Part shown: positions 24,087 to 32,313 of the stretch, piece by piece
Layout of the letters: the number at the start of each line of letters is the position of its first letter
How positions within the stretch are numbered: the first letter of the stretch is position 1
IMG/VR virus record: IMGVR_UViG_3300022839_000007
Span: 93,789-157,788 of that record
Source of the DNA: a virus
Length of the DNA stretch: 64,000 bases
Reading direction: 5' to 3' (one strand)
Notes under the pieces: model-generated
Database searches by the model: none
Seen by the model: the letters and a program-made list of their open reading frames with translations, nothing else
Told to the model about the DNA's origin: nothing
Position numbers and translations under genes: made by a program

Positions 24087-24954
24087 CTAATAACTTTCCA
24101 AGAGTATTTGGACCAGCGATTCCGTCGGCTACTAACTTATTAGCAGTTTGCCACTCTATTAATTTACGTTCAGTTCCTGGACCAAATACTCCGTCGGCGG
24201 TAATTTTTAATGCAGTTTGCATTATTTTAACTCCGTTACCACGCGATCCACGTCGTAATACACTAATTTCAGTTAAATCAACTTCGTCGTCGATATCAGT
24301 AACATCGGGTAATATTACAGTGGTTCCTAAAATTTTCATAGCATCGGTGTAACGATTCTGTCGATCTCTAAGCCCAATGTTACCGCCGTTAATGCGTTTG
24401 GTTATTCTTGCAACATCGTCGTTATCAGAAATTGCATTCAAATTATTTTTGCTCCAAAACCAACATGCACTTTCCACAGCGCCCTTTTCCGTAGATACAT
24501 AGTTTGCAGCCTGTTCTGCACTCATTCCAATAGTTTTTCCAAAAGCAGTGTAATTATCGCGACCGGTTAACTGTTTTAATCCACGTCCTCGAAATAACCA
24601 GCCATCGCCTGTTTGTACATTGCCCATCTTGTTTATTCGAAATTTATCCATATATACATAGTTTGCAATTTTCTCAGGTTTGCGAGCATAAGTTTTTGCA
24701 TTTCGCTTTGGAGGAGATCCAAAATAACGTCCAAATACTGCATCTAATGATTTACTACTATAATTAAGATTTTCTACTAGACTACGAAAATTGTTTGATT
24801 CATGGGCGCATTGACTAAGAAAATGAGCTACACGTCTTTGGGTTGTAATGCCGTATTTTGGCAATACATCTACTAGCGCAGTATGCCATGCTTCAACTGC
24901 AAGATTTCCTGGAATAATTGCAGCAAGTTGAGACTTTGTTAATTTAAAACTCAT
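24079..24954 (-). CDS. Endolysin: GH19 chitinase-like lysozyme with C-terminal peptidoglycan-binding domain
   Basis: About 291 residues from the ATG at 24954. The N-terminal GH19-like domain has AHFLSQCAHESNNF with the catalytic Glu in HES, then GDGWLFRGRGLKQLTGRDNY and a second region, RITKRINGGNIGLRDR. The C-terminal 65 residues are a PG_binding_1 domain (LRRGSRGNGVKIMQ, DGVFGPGTERKLIEWQ). It cuts the host murein. It heads a lysis cassette: endolysin, i-spanin, o-spanin, putative holin. Confidence 0.92.
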   Translation of the reverse strand: MSFKLTKSQLAAIIPGNLAVEAWHTALVDVLPKYGITTQRRVAHFLSQCAHESNNFRSLVENLNYSSKSLDAVFGRYFGSPPKRNAKTYARKPEKIANYVYMDKFRINKMGNVQTGDGWLFRGRGLKQLTGRDNYTAFGKTIGMSAEQAANYVSTEKGAVESACWFWSKNNLNAISDNDDVARITKRINGGNIGLRDRQNRYTDAMKILGTTVILPDVTDIDDEVDLTEISVLRRGSRGNGVKIMQTALKITADGVFGPGTERKLIEWQTANKLVADGIAGPNTLGKLLDD

Positions 24955-24963
24955 AATGTTCAC

Positions 24964-25686
24964 CTATCTTAGTCGCTCTAATACAAGCATATGCCCGGCA
25001 TTTTCAAATGTTAATGTATTTTTTCCAAATTTAGTAACATTATAATCGCCGATATATTTAGTTAAAAATATTATTTCCGCAAAATCGTTCATGTTAATCT
25101 TGTCGGTAATACTTTCTAACATACTTTCAGTGGTTCCGAAGTCTTTAACTTTAAATCCTACCGGATCTCCCCATATACGTTTAATAGTTAGTTCTTGATT
25201 TTCTTCTAACTCGATCTCTTCTAAGAAACTTCGATTAAAAAAGTTCTTAAAGTTATTCATGTTAGATTCGGTAACAGTAATATTATACGAATTGTTATCC
25301 AACGGAATTGATACAGTTAGTGTTTCTTTATTAACTGGATAGCTTTTAAATCCTTTATAATATCGAAATCTAAAATTATTGCGACTTGTTAATTTTTCAA
25401 CACCGTTGATAATTTCCATAATTTGATCAGGGACATTGTTGTCTCGTTCGAGTTCAACAAACACTCGATACATTCCGTCTTCCTGCTCGCCGCTACTAAT
25501 GTCAGCATCTAGAACAAAATGATATCCACGTTCAATGAACTCCACAAGATCAGTAGCTGCGGCCTTTTCACTAACAGTAAAACTTAAAACAACAATGTCG
25601 CTGTCGTTTCCCATCTTACTTTTAAAGCTATCTATCTCAAATACCTTGTTAACTAGGTTAATTAAATCGCCTGCTTTTAGTCCCAT
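24964..25686 (-). CDS. Conserved hypothetical protein, likely virion-associated
   Basis: 240 residues, unrecognised. It has strand-rich segments (DIVVLSFTVSEKAAATDLVEF, broken by FVLDADISSG and MYRVFVELERD), a pattern I associate with conserved phage proteins next to baseplate or lysis genes. It abuts the upstream gene by one base and the endolysin downstream. Confidence 0.65.
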   Translation of the reverse strand: MGLKAGDLINLVNKVFEIDSFKSKMGNDSDIVVLSFTVSEKAAATDLVEFIERGYHFVLDADISSGEQEDGMYRVFVELERDNNVPDQIMEIINGVEKLTSRNNFRFRYYKGFKSYPVNKETLTVSIPLDNNSYNITVTESNMNNFKNFFNRSFLEEIELEENQELTIKRIWGDPVGFKVKDFGTTESMLESITDKINMNDFAEIIFLTKYIGDYNVTKFGKNTLTFENAGHMLVLERLR

Positions 25687-26213
25687 TATACTTGTCCTCC
25701 GTCTTGGATCGACTGGTCCGGTGCAGCCCCGTCGGTGATAGTATCTTGTACGTCTATTGCACTTGCAGTTTCGTCTACTTCCAACTCTGCGAGTTCAGAT
25801 TGATAAAGATCTGCAAGTAATTTTTTTGGTAATTGAATTTCGACTATCCATATTGGTTTGCGATCTAGTTTTCCTTTTTTTGTACCAGTTCGCATATCAT
25901 CTGGATTCATAATCTTTCTTGGTTTTACTACATAACTTTTTTTATAACTTACTTTACAGTCATAATCAAGTAACCGTTTACCTCCCATAGGGTCTGGCAT
26001 TTTGCTATATGGCCAAAATAGCTTAATACTAACCCAATGTCTGCTAATGTTTGGTCCGGATGCTAGCTCTCCGTCTTCCCAATTCTTATAAACGTATAAG
26101 TCGAGCTCGTCTAATACTCGTTCTACATCTTTTAATACGTTAAACGCAGTATTACTATCGTACATATTTTCGATATTTTTGATAACATCGATCTCGTCGA
26201 GAATGTTGGCCAT
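25686..26213 (-). CDS. Conserved phage hypothetical protein
   Basis: 175 residues from the ATG at 26213 (GGAAAC ribosome-like site). The conserved core is YVYKNWEDGELASGPNISRH, then FWPYSKMPDPMGGKRLLDYD and RKPIWIVEIQLPKKLL. This protein is found in marine T4-like phages and is likely structural, but its role is unknown. The C-terminal tail is acidic and low-complexity. Confidence 0.7.
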   Translation of the reverse strand: MANILDEIDVIKNIENMYDSNTAFNVLKDVERVLDELDLYVYKNWEDGELASGPNISRHWVSIKLFWPYSKMPDPMGGKRLLDYDCKVSYKKSYVVKPRKIMNPDDMRTGTKKGKLDRKPIWIVEIQLPKKLLADLYQSELAELEVDETASAIDVQDTITDGAAPDQSIQDGGQV

Positions 26214-26238
26214 AATGTTTCCTATTAGTTTACACACT

Positions 26239-26246
26239 TATTTATC
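26239..26246 (-). promoter_or_regulatory. Late-type promoter octamer GATAAATA (leftward)
   Basis: Minus-strand octamer about 25 nt before the ATG at 26213, with room for a normal leader and ribosome site. It forms a divergent pair with 26289. Confidence 0.6.
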
Positions 26247-26288
26247 GTATTATACCATCAGTATAAAAGTTTTAACAACTAGTATGAT

Positions 26289-26296
26289 GATAAATA
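26289..26296 (+). promoter_or_regulatory. Late-type promoter octamer GATAAATA (rightward, phoH)
   Basis: Plus-strand GATAAATAC, 63 nt before the phoH ATG. The leader contains a small hairpin (GTTTC 26311-26315 with GAAAC 26323-26327) and a perfect AGGAGG ribosome site. Confidence 0.6.
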
Positions 26297-26359
26297 CTTT
26301 GCAGGTTAAAGTTTCCTGTAAAGAAACACTAATCTGTCATCCATTCATAGGAGGACTTA

Positions 26360-27091
26360 ATGGGTAAAGCTAGAGCCGCAAAACGGCAAGCATATGTTAA
26401 ATCGAGTAACAACAATACAAATGTTGTTAAACTAACTACATTCCTTCCAAAGAAGGCTAGAACAGTCGACTTACTTCCAAGAAATAAAAGTCAAGAAACT
26501 TACGTATTAGCACTGACTGCACCGGAGAAAGACATTGTCTTTGGCATAGGTCCAGCAGGAACTGGTAAAACCATGTTGGCATGCCAGGCAGCAGTAAAGG
26601 CATTCTTAGCAGGCGAAGTTGATAAAATTATAGTTACACGTCCGGCAGTTAGCACCGACGAGGATTTAGGATTCTTACCAGGCACACTAGAAGAAAAAAT
26701 GGCACCGTGGTGTCGTCCACTTTTTGATGTATTTCAAGAATACTTTTATGCTAGTGAACTTAAAACAATGATGGAAGAAAAGGTACTTGAAATTTCGCCA
26801 TTAGGTTATATGAGAGGAAGAACTTTTAAAAATGCATTTATAATTGCAGATGAATGTCAGTTAACTACTCCGGGACAAATGAAGATGTTGCTTACTCGAT
26901 TAGGAGTAGGTAGTAAAATGATTATTACTGGGGATTTGAAACAAGCTGATCGAGGAAGTGATAACGGATTGCTAGAATTTCTAGACAAGTTTGATCACAG
27001 TAATCGTATTCAGATTGTAAAGTTTAACACCAAGGATGTAGAAAGACATCCGGTAGTTAAAGAGATACTTCGAATTTACGGAGACGAATAG
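26360..27091 (+). CDS. phoH: PhoH-like P-loop ATPase
   Basis: 243 residues on the plus strand, one of two such genes here. Walker A GPAGTGKT is at 64-71. TRPAVSTDEDLGFLPGTLEEK follows in two parts, then Walker B AFIIADECQ, LLTRLGVGSKMIITGD and RHPVVKEIL. These are PhoH/PhoL signatures. PhoH is a predicted RNA-linked ATPase of uncertain role, common in marine phages. It has a strong ribosome site and its own promoter, and it ends at a bidirectional hairpin. Confidence 0.95.
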   Translation: MGKARAAKRQAYVKSSNNNTNVVKLTTFLPKKARTVDLLPRNKSQETYVLALTAPEKDIVFGIGPAGTGKTMLACQAAVKAFLAGEVDKIIVTRPAVSTDEDLGFLPGTLEEKMAPWCRPLFDVFQEYFYASELKTMMEEKVLEISPLGYMRGRTFKNAFIIADECQLTTPGQMKMLLTRLGVGSKMIITGDLKQADRGSDNGLLEFLDKFDHSNRIQIVKFNTKDVERHPVVKEILRIYGDE

Positions 27092-27111
27092 TTACTATCT
27101 GTGTTAGTAAT

Positions 27112-27138
27112 GGTTGATGGAGCATTGCTCCATCAACC
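27112..27138. terminator. Bidirectional hairpin between phoH and thyX-side genes
   Basis: A perfect 12-bp stem (27112-27123 with 27127-27138) and 3-nt loop between two converging genes. There is no long U-run on either side. The position and strength suggest it ends or protects both transcripts. Confidence 0.7.
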
Positions 27139-27169
27139 GCGTATTACTTATATAAAGAGGATGCCATTA

Positions 27170-27400
27170 TCATGTTTTCCTCATTAAATAAAGTAGATAC
27201 TCGTTATTAGATAATAAAACAGTCCAACTTGTTTTATTAATTGGCGGCTTTCCTGATTCGTCATAAAAAATTTGTATAACATGATAGCTAGTTGCCCATA
27301 TTAATTTATTATTAATAGTGCTACGTACTGGCCACCACGCAAAATGCCGTTTATGACATTCTTGGTTGCGTAATTTATTTCCAACAGAATAGCTAGGCAA
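27170..27400 (-). CDS. Small hypothetical protein
   Basis: 76 residues starting at a TTG that directly follows the thyX stop (TAATTG), so probably coupled. Segments such as CHKRHFAWWPVR and FYDESGKPPI look conserved. No function recognised. Confidence 0.55.
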   Translation of the reverse strand: MPSYSVGNKLRNQECHKRHFAWWPVRSTINNKLIWATSYHVIQIFYDESGKPPINKTSWTVLLSNNEYLLYLMRKT

Positions 27401-27403
27401 TTA

Positions 27404-28081
27404 TTATAACTTTTTTGCTAGTGGAAAGATTTCGGCTATTACTGTTGCACACGCCTTAGCAACTTCCATATGCTCTTTTTGTGTACCGTTTTCTTTACGT
27501 AGATCGATATAATGAATCCAACTACGTAGTGTACCATTCATATATAGCCGTGTTTTAGTAAGCCCTTCGGGAAGAACTTTTCGTGCTTGTTCTTTTGCAA
27601 TTCCGTTTTCAATTGCCCAGTTATAAGCAACACTTGCTGTATCAATTACGTTTTGCTGTAACTGTTCCCATTTAATTATTAATTCAGAAACTCCTTCTTG
27701 ATCAAGGTCAAGCTCTATTGAGTTCTGTCTGTTTTTTGGATCTTGTAGTCTAGCTTCGCAAATAACAAACGAGTTTTCAATTTCGCTTACATTTGCATAT
27801 CTTTGGCTAAATTCTTGAAATGCAAAACTTCTGTGTCTTATAATTTGATGAGCAATATCGCGAGTTGTTTCAATTTCAATAACTGCATTAGCCATTTCAA
27901 GCGGAGACCAATGCTGATGTTTAATTAAATATGAAATTAATCGTTCACTAGTTTCGGTATTAATTTGTGCAGACGGGTTACTTACTTTTGCACAAAATGC
28001 AATTAGTTCTTGTACGTCGGTTAACCCTTCGTCTTCAAATTCTTTAGTTGCTCGACTATATGATATTAATTTAGCGTACAT
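27404..28081 (-). CDS. thyX: FAD-dependent thymidylate synthase ThyX
   Basis: 225 residues with the ThyX signature RHRSFAFQEFSQRY at 82-95 (RHRx7SxR). Other family residues are HWSPLEMANAVIEI and the C-terminal ARKVLPEGLTKTRLYMNGT. It makes dTMP from dUMP with reduced flavin and methylene-folate, supplying nucleotides for phage replication. Length is normal. Confidence 0.95.
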   Translation of the reverse strand: MYAKLISYSRATKEFEDEGLTDVQELIAFCAKVSNPSAQINTETSERLISYLIKHQHWSPLEMANAVIEIETTRDIAHQIIRHRSFAFQEFSQRYANVSEIENSFVICEARLQDPKNRQNSIELDLDQEGVSELIIKWEQLQQNVIDTASVAYNWAIENGIAKEQARKVLPEGLTKTRLYMNGTLRSWIHYIDLRKENGTQKEHMEVAKACATVIAEIFPLAKKL

Positions 28082-28105
28082 TAGTATTCCTTTTAAAATA
28101 TGAAA

Positions 28106-29020
28106 TTAAATTCGCGCAAGGCAAATTAGAACTGCGGCAAGATTAATCTCTGGATCGACAACTAGTGCATGATCCACTAGTCCTTGTTTGATAATTAAAA
28201 CTGCTTGATCTTGTTGGTCGTCGGTTCCAAAAATTGTAATGTTTGTATATAACCATACATATACTTCTTCAATCTCTTCGGACCGAAGTTGTCCGCATAA
28301 TAACTTTCTTGCATCTTGTATTTTACCAGCACGGAATAACTCTACCATGTTGACTCTCCATTCAGGAACTCCTGTGTCGGCTTTTTCAGCAGAGTTAAGC
28401 GTTCCGCTTTGTGAGTTTTCCTGTACAAGTTGAATACATTTTCTAAGATCAGGATAAGTAATCTTAACATACGTATCTAACGTATCGATGTCAAACTGGA
28501 TAGTTTCTTCAATAAGAATTTGTGCTACTCTTGCAGTGAATTCAACTTGATCAATTTTAGCAAAATGAAATTGATAACACCGGCTATGCAATGCTGGTAT
28601 AATTCTGTTTGGTGCGTTTGTGGTTAAAATAAATCTAGCAAACTGAGAGTATTGTTCAATGATTCCTTTTAGCGAGTCCTGTCCTTGTGGCGAAATTCGG
28701 TCGCCTTCGTCTAGCAAAATTACCTTAAAGCTTCCCCAGGGAATCATACTAATAAACGGAACTATTCTGTCTCTAATGAAATCAATTCCAGTTTCTCTAC
28801 TAGCATTTACTTCAAGTACGTCTAGCTCATGAACTCCTAGCTCGTTTATCAGCATCTTTGCCATACTAGTTTTTCCAGTTCCAGGCAACCCAGACAAAAT
28901 CAAAGACGGAATCGATTTGTCTTTGATCCATTGTTCTACTTGAGAACGCTGAGTTTTGTCTCGAAACACATATTCGTTAATAGTTTTTGGACGGTACTTA
29001 TCAGTCCATAATTGTTTCAT
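28106..29020 (-). CDS. 44: Clamp loader large subunit (T4 gp44-like AAA+)
   Basis: 304 residues, like T4 gp44 (319). It begins LWTDKYRPKTINEYV, has Walker A GLPGTGKT at 44-51, Walker B ILLDEGD, sensor 1 FILTTNAPN, and the arginine-finger motif HSRCYQF. It loads the gp45 clamp (5371). The partner gp62 is not recognisable in the window. The start overlaps a 58-residue gene. Confidence 0.93.
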   Translation of the reverse strand: MKQLWTDKYRPKTINEYVFRDKTQRSQVEQWIKDKSIPSLILSGLPGTGKTSMAKMLINELGVHELDVLEVNASRETGIDFIRDRIVPFISMIPWGSFKVILLDEGDRISPQGQDSLKGIIEQYSQFARFILTTNAPNRIIPALHSRCYQFHFAKIDQVEFTARVAQILIEETIQFDIDTLDTYVKITYPDLRKCIQLVQENSQSGTLNSAEKADTGVPEWRVNMVELFRAGKIQDARKLLCGQLRSEEIEEVYVWLYTNITIFGTDDQQDQAVLIIKQGLVDHALVVDPEINLAAVLICLARI

Positions 29021-29193
29021 CTGTTTTCCATTTTATAAAGTTCATGTATGCCGTAAAATGTTAACGCTGCAAATCCTAATTGCCACGTAACTAGTCCTTC
29101 GTTCACTAACTTGCAATATTCACGGTACCATCGTTTGTGATTCCCACCGTGTCTTGCTAATAGCAGTAATCTTTTTTTACGCAGAGAAGTCAT
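29017..29193 (-). CDS. Short basic hypothetical protein (58 aa)
   Basis: A short frame that links its neighbours by ATGA overlaps on both sides: its ATG at 29193 overlaps the upstream stop, and its TGA overlaps the clamp-loader ATG. The product starts MTSLRKKRLLLLARHGG, has HKRWYREYCKLVNEGLV, and ends with a hydrophobic TWQLGFAALTFYGIHELYK. Coupled placement supports it being real. Confidence 0.65.
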   Translation of the reverse strand: MTSLRKKRLLLLARHGGNHKRWYREYCKLVNEGLVTWQLGFAALTFYGIHELYKMENR

Positions 29194-29378
29194 TTGTTTT
29201 GCTGCCGTCTTAGTCTAAAAGTACAATAACTATTAGTCCATAAGTCTAAAACAAAATAAGCACCCACGACACCCAACATCTGTATATACCAAATTGGTCC
29301 AGATACTGCTATTACTACATTAGCAACAAAAAAATCTGCGGCTAGAAATGCCACTGCCCAATCATACCATTTAATCAT
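29190..29378 (-). CDS. Small membrane protein
   Basis: 62 residues from the ATG at 29378 (ATGA overlap). It has two membrane segments (WAVAFLAADFFVANVVIAV and YIQMLGVVGAYFVLDLW) and a basic tail, FRLRRQQNK. Function unknown. Confidence 0.65.
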   Translation of the reverse strand: MIKWYDWAVAFLAADFFVANVVIAVSGPIWYIQMLGVVGAYFVLDLWTNSYCTFRLRRQQNK

Positions 29379-29560
29379 TGTTTGCTCCATTTAAGTAAAA
29401 ATAAAATTGCTATTCTAGGGTTGTTAAATTGTACATACCGCAATCTGTCAATGCTCCATAATTTTTTATCAGCAGGTCCATAACAGGAACACAACCATTT
29501 TATTGCATTGAGCCGATGCGATACTGACTGAGAAAGGGTTTCAAGATCGATAGTTGTCAC
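29375..29560 (-). CDS. Small hypothetical protein
   Basis: 61 residues, unrecognised, with an N-terminal helix (TTIDLETLSQSVSHRLNAI) and CSCYGPADKKLW. It overlaps both neighbours by 4 nt in an operon running from 29739 to the clamp loader. Confidence 0.6.
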   Translation of the reverse strand: MTTIDLETLSQSVSHRLNAIKWLCSCYGPADKKLWSIDRLRYVQFNNPRIAILFLLKWSKQ

Positions 29561-29739
29561 TCATCTGCACCTTCAGTAGGCTCAGTTTTCTTAGGACGTC
29601 TACCATAAAATCCCCCGGTGATAATTAAATTTTCACTGACTGCACCCGGAGGTGACACTGTAACTTTTCCTCCAGCAGAAAGATAGTTAAGTATAAGATC
29701 GCTATCATCTTTTTGTAATTTACGCGGAATTGGATTCAT
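29557..29739 (-). CDS. Small hypothetical protein
   Basis: 60 residues. The phrase LNYLSAGGKVTVSPPGAVSE resembles a short strand-turn motif (GG-x-V-T-x-x-PPG) that recurs in small phage proteins. The tail is charged (RRPKKTEPTEG). Function unknown. Confidence 0.6.
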   Translation of the reverse strand: MNPIPRKLQKDDSDLILNYLSAGGKVTVSPPGAVSENLIITGGFYGRRPKKTEPTEGADE

Positions 29740-29746
29740 ATATTAT

Positions 29747-30283
29747 CTACTTTTTAAAACCAAAATGACTAAAGATTTGCTGTACTGACTTTGCCTGAAA
29801 ATACGCATCAGCTAACGCATTATGCAAATCAGTTTGCATAGCCTTACGCGGATCTACAGGCATACGTTTAGTAAGAGTTCTACTGTCAGAAATCTTCCAA
29901 AATTGCCACGGAATAGGTTTTCCTGTCATTTTATACATATTTTCAAGAATTGTATAATCAAACCCGTAACCATGTCCCCATAGCTCGTCAACTCCGACTA
30001 CCCATTTATTAAGTTGAGAAAGAGCGTCATCAACTGATACTGCTCCAGTTTGATCAAATGCTTCCTCCATCACTTTAGGATCTTGCTGACCCCACCATTG
30101 TAAAGTACTGTCGCTTGTTGTTCTTCCAAGCAAATCTTGATTGTCGACACATATTTTAATATAAAACTCTGAATGTGGTTCATCAGTAGTTAATGGATTA
30201 AATTTTACTGCACCTAAGCTAAGAACTGTAGCAGTAGGACGAACATCCAGTGTCTCGACGTCGATCATTCCTGATGTAGACAA
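29747..30283 (-). CDS. dexA: DexA-like 3'-5' exonuclease (DEDDh type)
   Basis: 178 residues. Motif I is MIDVETLDVRPTATVLSLGA (Asp and Glu metal ligands), motif II WGHGYGFDYTIL, and motif III DLHNALADAYFQAK with the His and Asp of the DEDDh class. T4 DexA is the closest functional parallel; the same fold also occurs in exoribonucleases. The frame opens with a TTG at 30283 placed 6 nt after AAGGAGG, so a TTG start is likely; the ATG at 30268 is the alternative. Confidence 0.85.
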   Translation of the reverse strand: MSTSGMIDVETLDVRPTATVLSLGAVKFNPLTTDEPHSEFYIKICVDNQDLLGRTTSDSTLQWWGQQDPKVMEEAFDQTGAVSVDDALSQLNKWVVGVDELWGHGYGFDYTILENMYKMTGKPIPWQFWKISDSRTLTKRMPVDPRKAMQTDLHNALADAYFQAKSVQQIFSHFGFKK

Positions 30284-30317
30284 GATAACCCTCCTTGGTT
30301 ATGTTATACTGTATTTT

Positions 30318-30345
30318 ATTGTAACATGATTTTACAAGTAGTCAA
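30318..30345 (-). promoter_or_regulatory. Sigma-70-type promoter of the dexA-like gene
   Basis: Minus-strand TTGACT (30345-30340), 16-nt spacer and TACAAT (30323-30318). Confidence 0.6.
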
Positions 30346-30349
30346 ATGA

Positions 30350-30718
30350 CTATTTTATAAATTGTGATAAGTTTGGATCTTTCCAACCTTCGGGTTTGAG
30401 AATTTTTCCGTCAGCTCGCCTACGAACTTTTCCAGATTCTACATTAATTTTAGCAAAATTAGTATCCATTACTTCTTTCCATGCAGCTTCTCCTACAGGA
30501 CCGAATCCACTGAGAATTGCACCCGACGTAACGACCATGATATCAATTAATCCATCTAATTGCTTCACTCTATCTTCTTCTTGGCAAGCTACTACCAATT
30601 CGTTATATTCTTCGTCAATTAATCCTAAATACATTTCATATTGATCTTTGTTAGTGCCGTCGGTTGTTTGGTCACATGCTGTCATAAAAACATATGAGTC
30701 GTTAAAAATGTTTGTCAT
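30350..30718 (-). CDS. MazG-like all-alpha NTP pyrophosphohydrolase
   Basis: 122 residues, all helical. The metal-site pattern of the HisE/MazG superfamily is present: LIDEEYNELVVAC (EExxE) and LDGLIDIMVVTSGA (DxxxD). The C-terminal half contains EVMDTNFAKI and DGKILKPEGWKDPNL, typical of the phage-type MazG-like enzymes. It hydrolyses NTPs or dNTPs to NMP and PPi. Substrate not readable. Confidence 0.82.
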   Translation of the reverse strand: MTNIFNDSYVFMTACDQTTDGTNKDQYEMYLGLIDEEYNELVVACQEEDRVKQLDGLIDIMVVTSGAILSGFGPVGEAAWKEVMDTNFAKINVESGKVRRRADGKILKPEGWKDPNLSQFIK

Positions 30719-30727
30719 ATTTGTACC

Positions 30728-31132
30728 TTATTGATTAATAAACGTTCCGGGGTCAACTGTAAACCCTTCGCCGTCTGAATATTCTTTTCCTATAGTAATT
30801 CCAATTGGCGGCGTGTTGCTCCATAGCAATATACTAGAATTTTCTACCATGCGCAGTTCGCGTTGGTCATTTCCAGTTCCTACATTAATTCCACGTGTCC
30901 ATCTGCCGTGTTCTATAAGAATCCAGTCGCCTATATTATAAGGATCGATATTATCTGGTCCTTTATCATATACTTTACCCCAGCGCGGGTAGATGCCTCT
31001 TCCGCTACCGTTGTCGTCTCGCACGATAAGTCCTGACAAGGTCTTTTGTTCACCAAAATACATATCGCTTACAATAACTTTATCACCAATGGCTCTTAAT
31101 GTACCGTTGGATGTGTTTGATGTTAATGTCAT
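30728..31132 (-). CDS. 31: GroES-like co-chaperonin (T4 gp31-like)
   Basis: 134 residues. The beta-barrel pattern of GroES is visible: LRAIGDKVIVSDMYFGEQKT, the mobile-loop region SGLIVRDDNGSGRGI, then KVYDKGPDNID and GDWILIEHGRW. Such proteins replace host GroES on GroEL so the enlarged cage can fold the major capsid protein. The start overlaps the upstream stop (ATGA). Sequence identity to gp31 itself is low; assignment rests on the pattern shared by marine T4-like phages. Confidence 0.75.
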   Translation of the reverse strand: MTLTSNTSNGTLRAIGDKVIVSDMYFGEQKTLSGLIVRDDNGSGRGIYPRWGKVYDKGPDNIDPYNIGDWILIEHGRWTRGINVGTGNDQRELRMVENSSILLWSNTPPIGITIGKEYSDGEGFTVDPGTFINQ

Positions 31133-31485
31133 GATTTACCTTTTTTAATAAAATTTCCCAATTCGTCTTCTTCCCACTGTGTAGCTATTGGTTTTTTAGC
31201 AACTGTACGTTCTTTTTTTACAACTGCTACGTCATCGTTAATTCTGCTGACTTCCCTAATTACCGGTTCGTCGAGAACTGCGTTAGTTTGATTGTAATAA
31301 TCTTTAAGTACATCTTCTCTTTTGCGAACTATTTTACCACCAGGTCCTAACTCGTCGCCTCGGGCATTGACTCTTGCGTTTCCAACTGCAGGAGTTAACT
31401 CATTTCTTGAAATTAGTAAATCTAAGTCAACGCTTTTTCCGTTTGCAGTTTTATAGATTTTTCGACCTTTTCCTTTTGTTGTCAT
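31129..31485 (-). CDS. Conserved small phage protein
   Basis: 118 residues. The core, SVDLDLLISRNELTPAVGNA followed by VNARGDELGPGGKIVRKRED, is strongly conserved in marine T4-like phages and looks disordered and basic. The C-terminal WEEDELGNFIKK may be a docking peptide. Good ribosome site (AAGGAG). Function unknown, likely virion-related. Confidence 0.72.
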   Translation of the reverse strand: MTTKGKGRKIYKTANGKSVDLDLLISRNELTPAVGNARVNARGDELGPGGKIVRKREDVLKDYYNQTNAVLDEPVIREVSRINDDVAVVKKERTVAKKPIATQWEEDELGNFIKKGKS

Positions 31486-31512
31486 AGGAGTCTCCTTATA
31501 ATATACGTATAT

Positions 31513-32073
31513 TTAGTCTCTTAGAAACTCTCGCCAGTCAAGATTATACTTTACAGAGTCTATACGATGCACTCCAATCAAATATAGCACATATGAACTA
31601 ACGCTGCTTCCTCGACCTACTCCCCAAATAATTTTATTTTCACGCATAAAGTCTACTAAGTACACCATATACCGTAACAAGTCCAACATGTTGCGATCTT
31701 TATATGCAGCTAGTTCTTCGCATACAACTTTCCATTCTCGTGTAGCATGGACTTCATACGGTTCAAACAATGGTAGTTTGGTCATTAATTCTGCCATGAT
31801 ATACGGTCCGATATCTAATATTTTATATTCATCAGGCATAAACCATTCGGATTGTAAAGCATGATCAAACTCTTCTTGCTGGACATCGAGTGCAATATAT
31901 TTGGTAAGAGAAGGCATTCCTTGTTCTTGCATTGCAATATTAAACATATCTACTTCGTCACTTGGATCACATAATACCACATGGCATTTATCTGATTGTC
32001 CAGAATAAATTAAATTAATTAAATCACGGTTAGAAAATCTTGGAATTCCTAACGAGTCTGTTTTTATTAGCAT
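31513..32073 (-). CDS. Protein resembling a fragment of bacterial DNA polymerase III alpha (palm GRGSS region)
   Basis: 186 residues. Only the C-terminal part is diagnostic: IIWGVGRGSSVSSYVLYLIG, then HRIDSVKYNLDWREFL. This matches the GVGRGSAAGS...YLLGITDVDP..Y.L.FERFL segment of C-family polymerases. The PHP, fingers and catalytic Asp regions are absent, so it cannot polymerise. It may be a domesticated piece or bind the same partner as DnaE. Confidence 0.65.
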   Translation of the reverse strand: MLIKTDSLGIPRFSNRDLINLIYSGQSDKCHVVLCDPSDEVDMFNIAMQEQGMPSLTKYIALDVQQEEFDHALQSEWFMPDEYKILDIGPYIMAELMTKLPLFEPYEVHATREWKVVCEELAAYKDRNMLDLLRYMVYLVDFMRENKIIWGVGRGSSVSSYVLYLIGVHRIDSVKYNLDWREFLRD

Positions 32074-32082
32074 ACATTAAGT

Positions 32083-32313
32083 TTAACGTACTTTAATTAA
32101 CTTGTCAAGAGTGTTGTTACCATTTTGTTGATCCTTTAGTCTGGAATTTGCTTTGCGTTCTTCTAATTCGAGCTTGTAAGTATCAATTAGTAATACAACT
32201 TGCTGTCTAACAGCTTCATTTTGTGTTGAAAAATATACACTAGTCAACTGTTGCAACTTTTGTTCAATTATAGGATCGCTTAGTGTATGTAAATCATTTA
32301 CACCGGGATGCAT
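32083..32313 (-). CDS. Small helical protein of the tail region
   Basis: 76 residues, mostly helix: SDPIIEQKLQQLTSVYF, then NEAVRQQVVLLIDTYKLELE. The pattern is conserved in T4-like marine phages next to structural genes. It shares one base with the upstream fibre gene's stop. Function unknown. Confidence 0.65.
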   Translation of the reverse strand: MHPGVNDLHTLSDPIIEQKLQQLTSVYFSTQNEAVRQQVVLLIDTYKLELEERKANSRLKDQQNGNNTLDKLIKVR

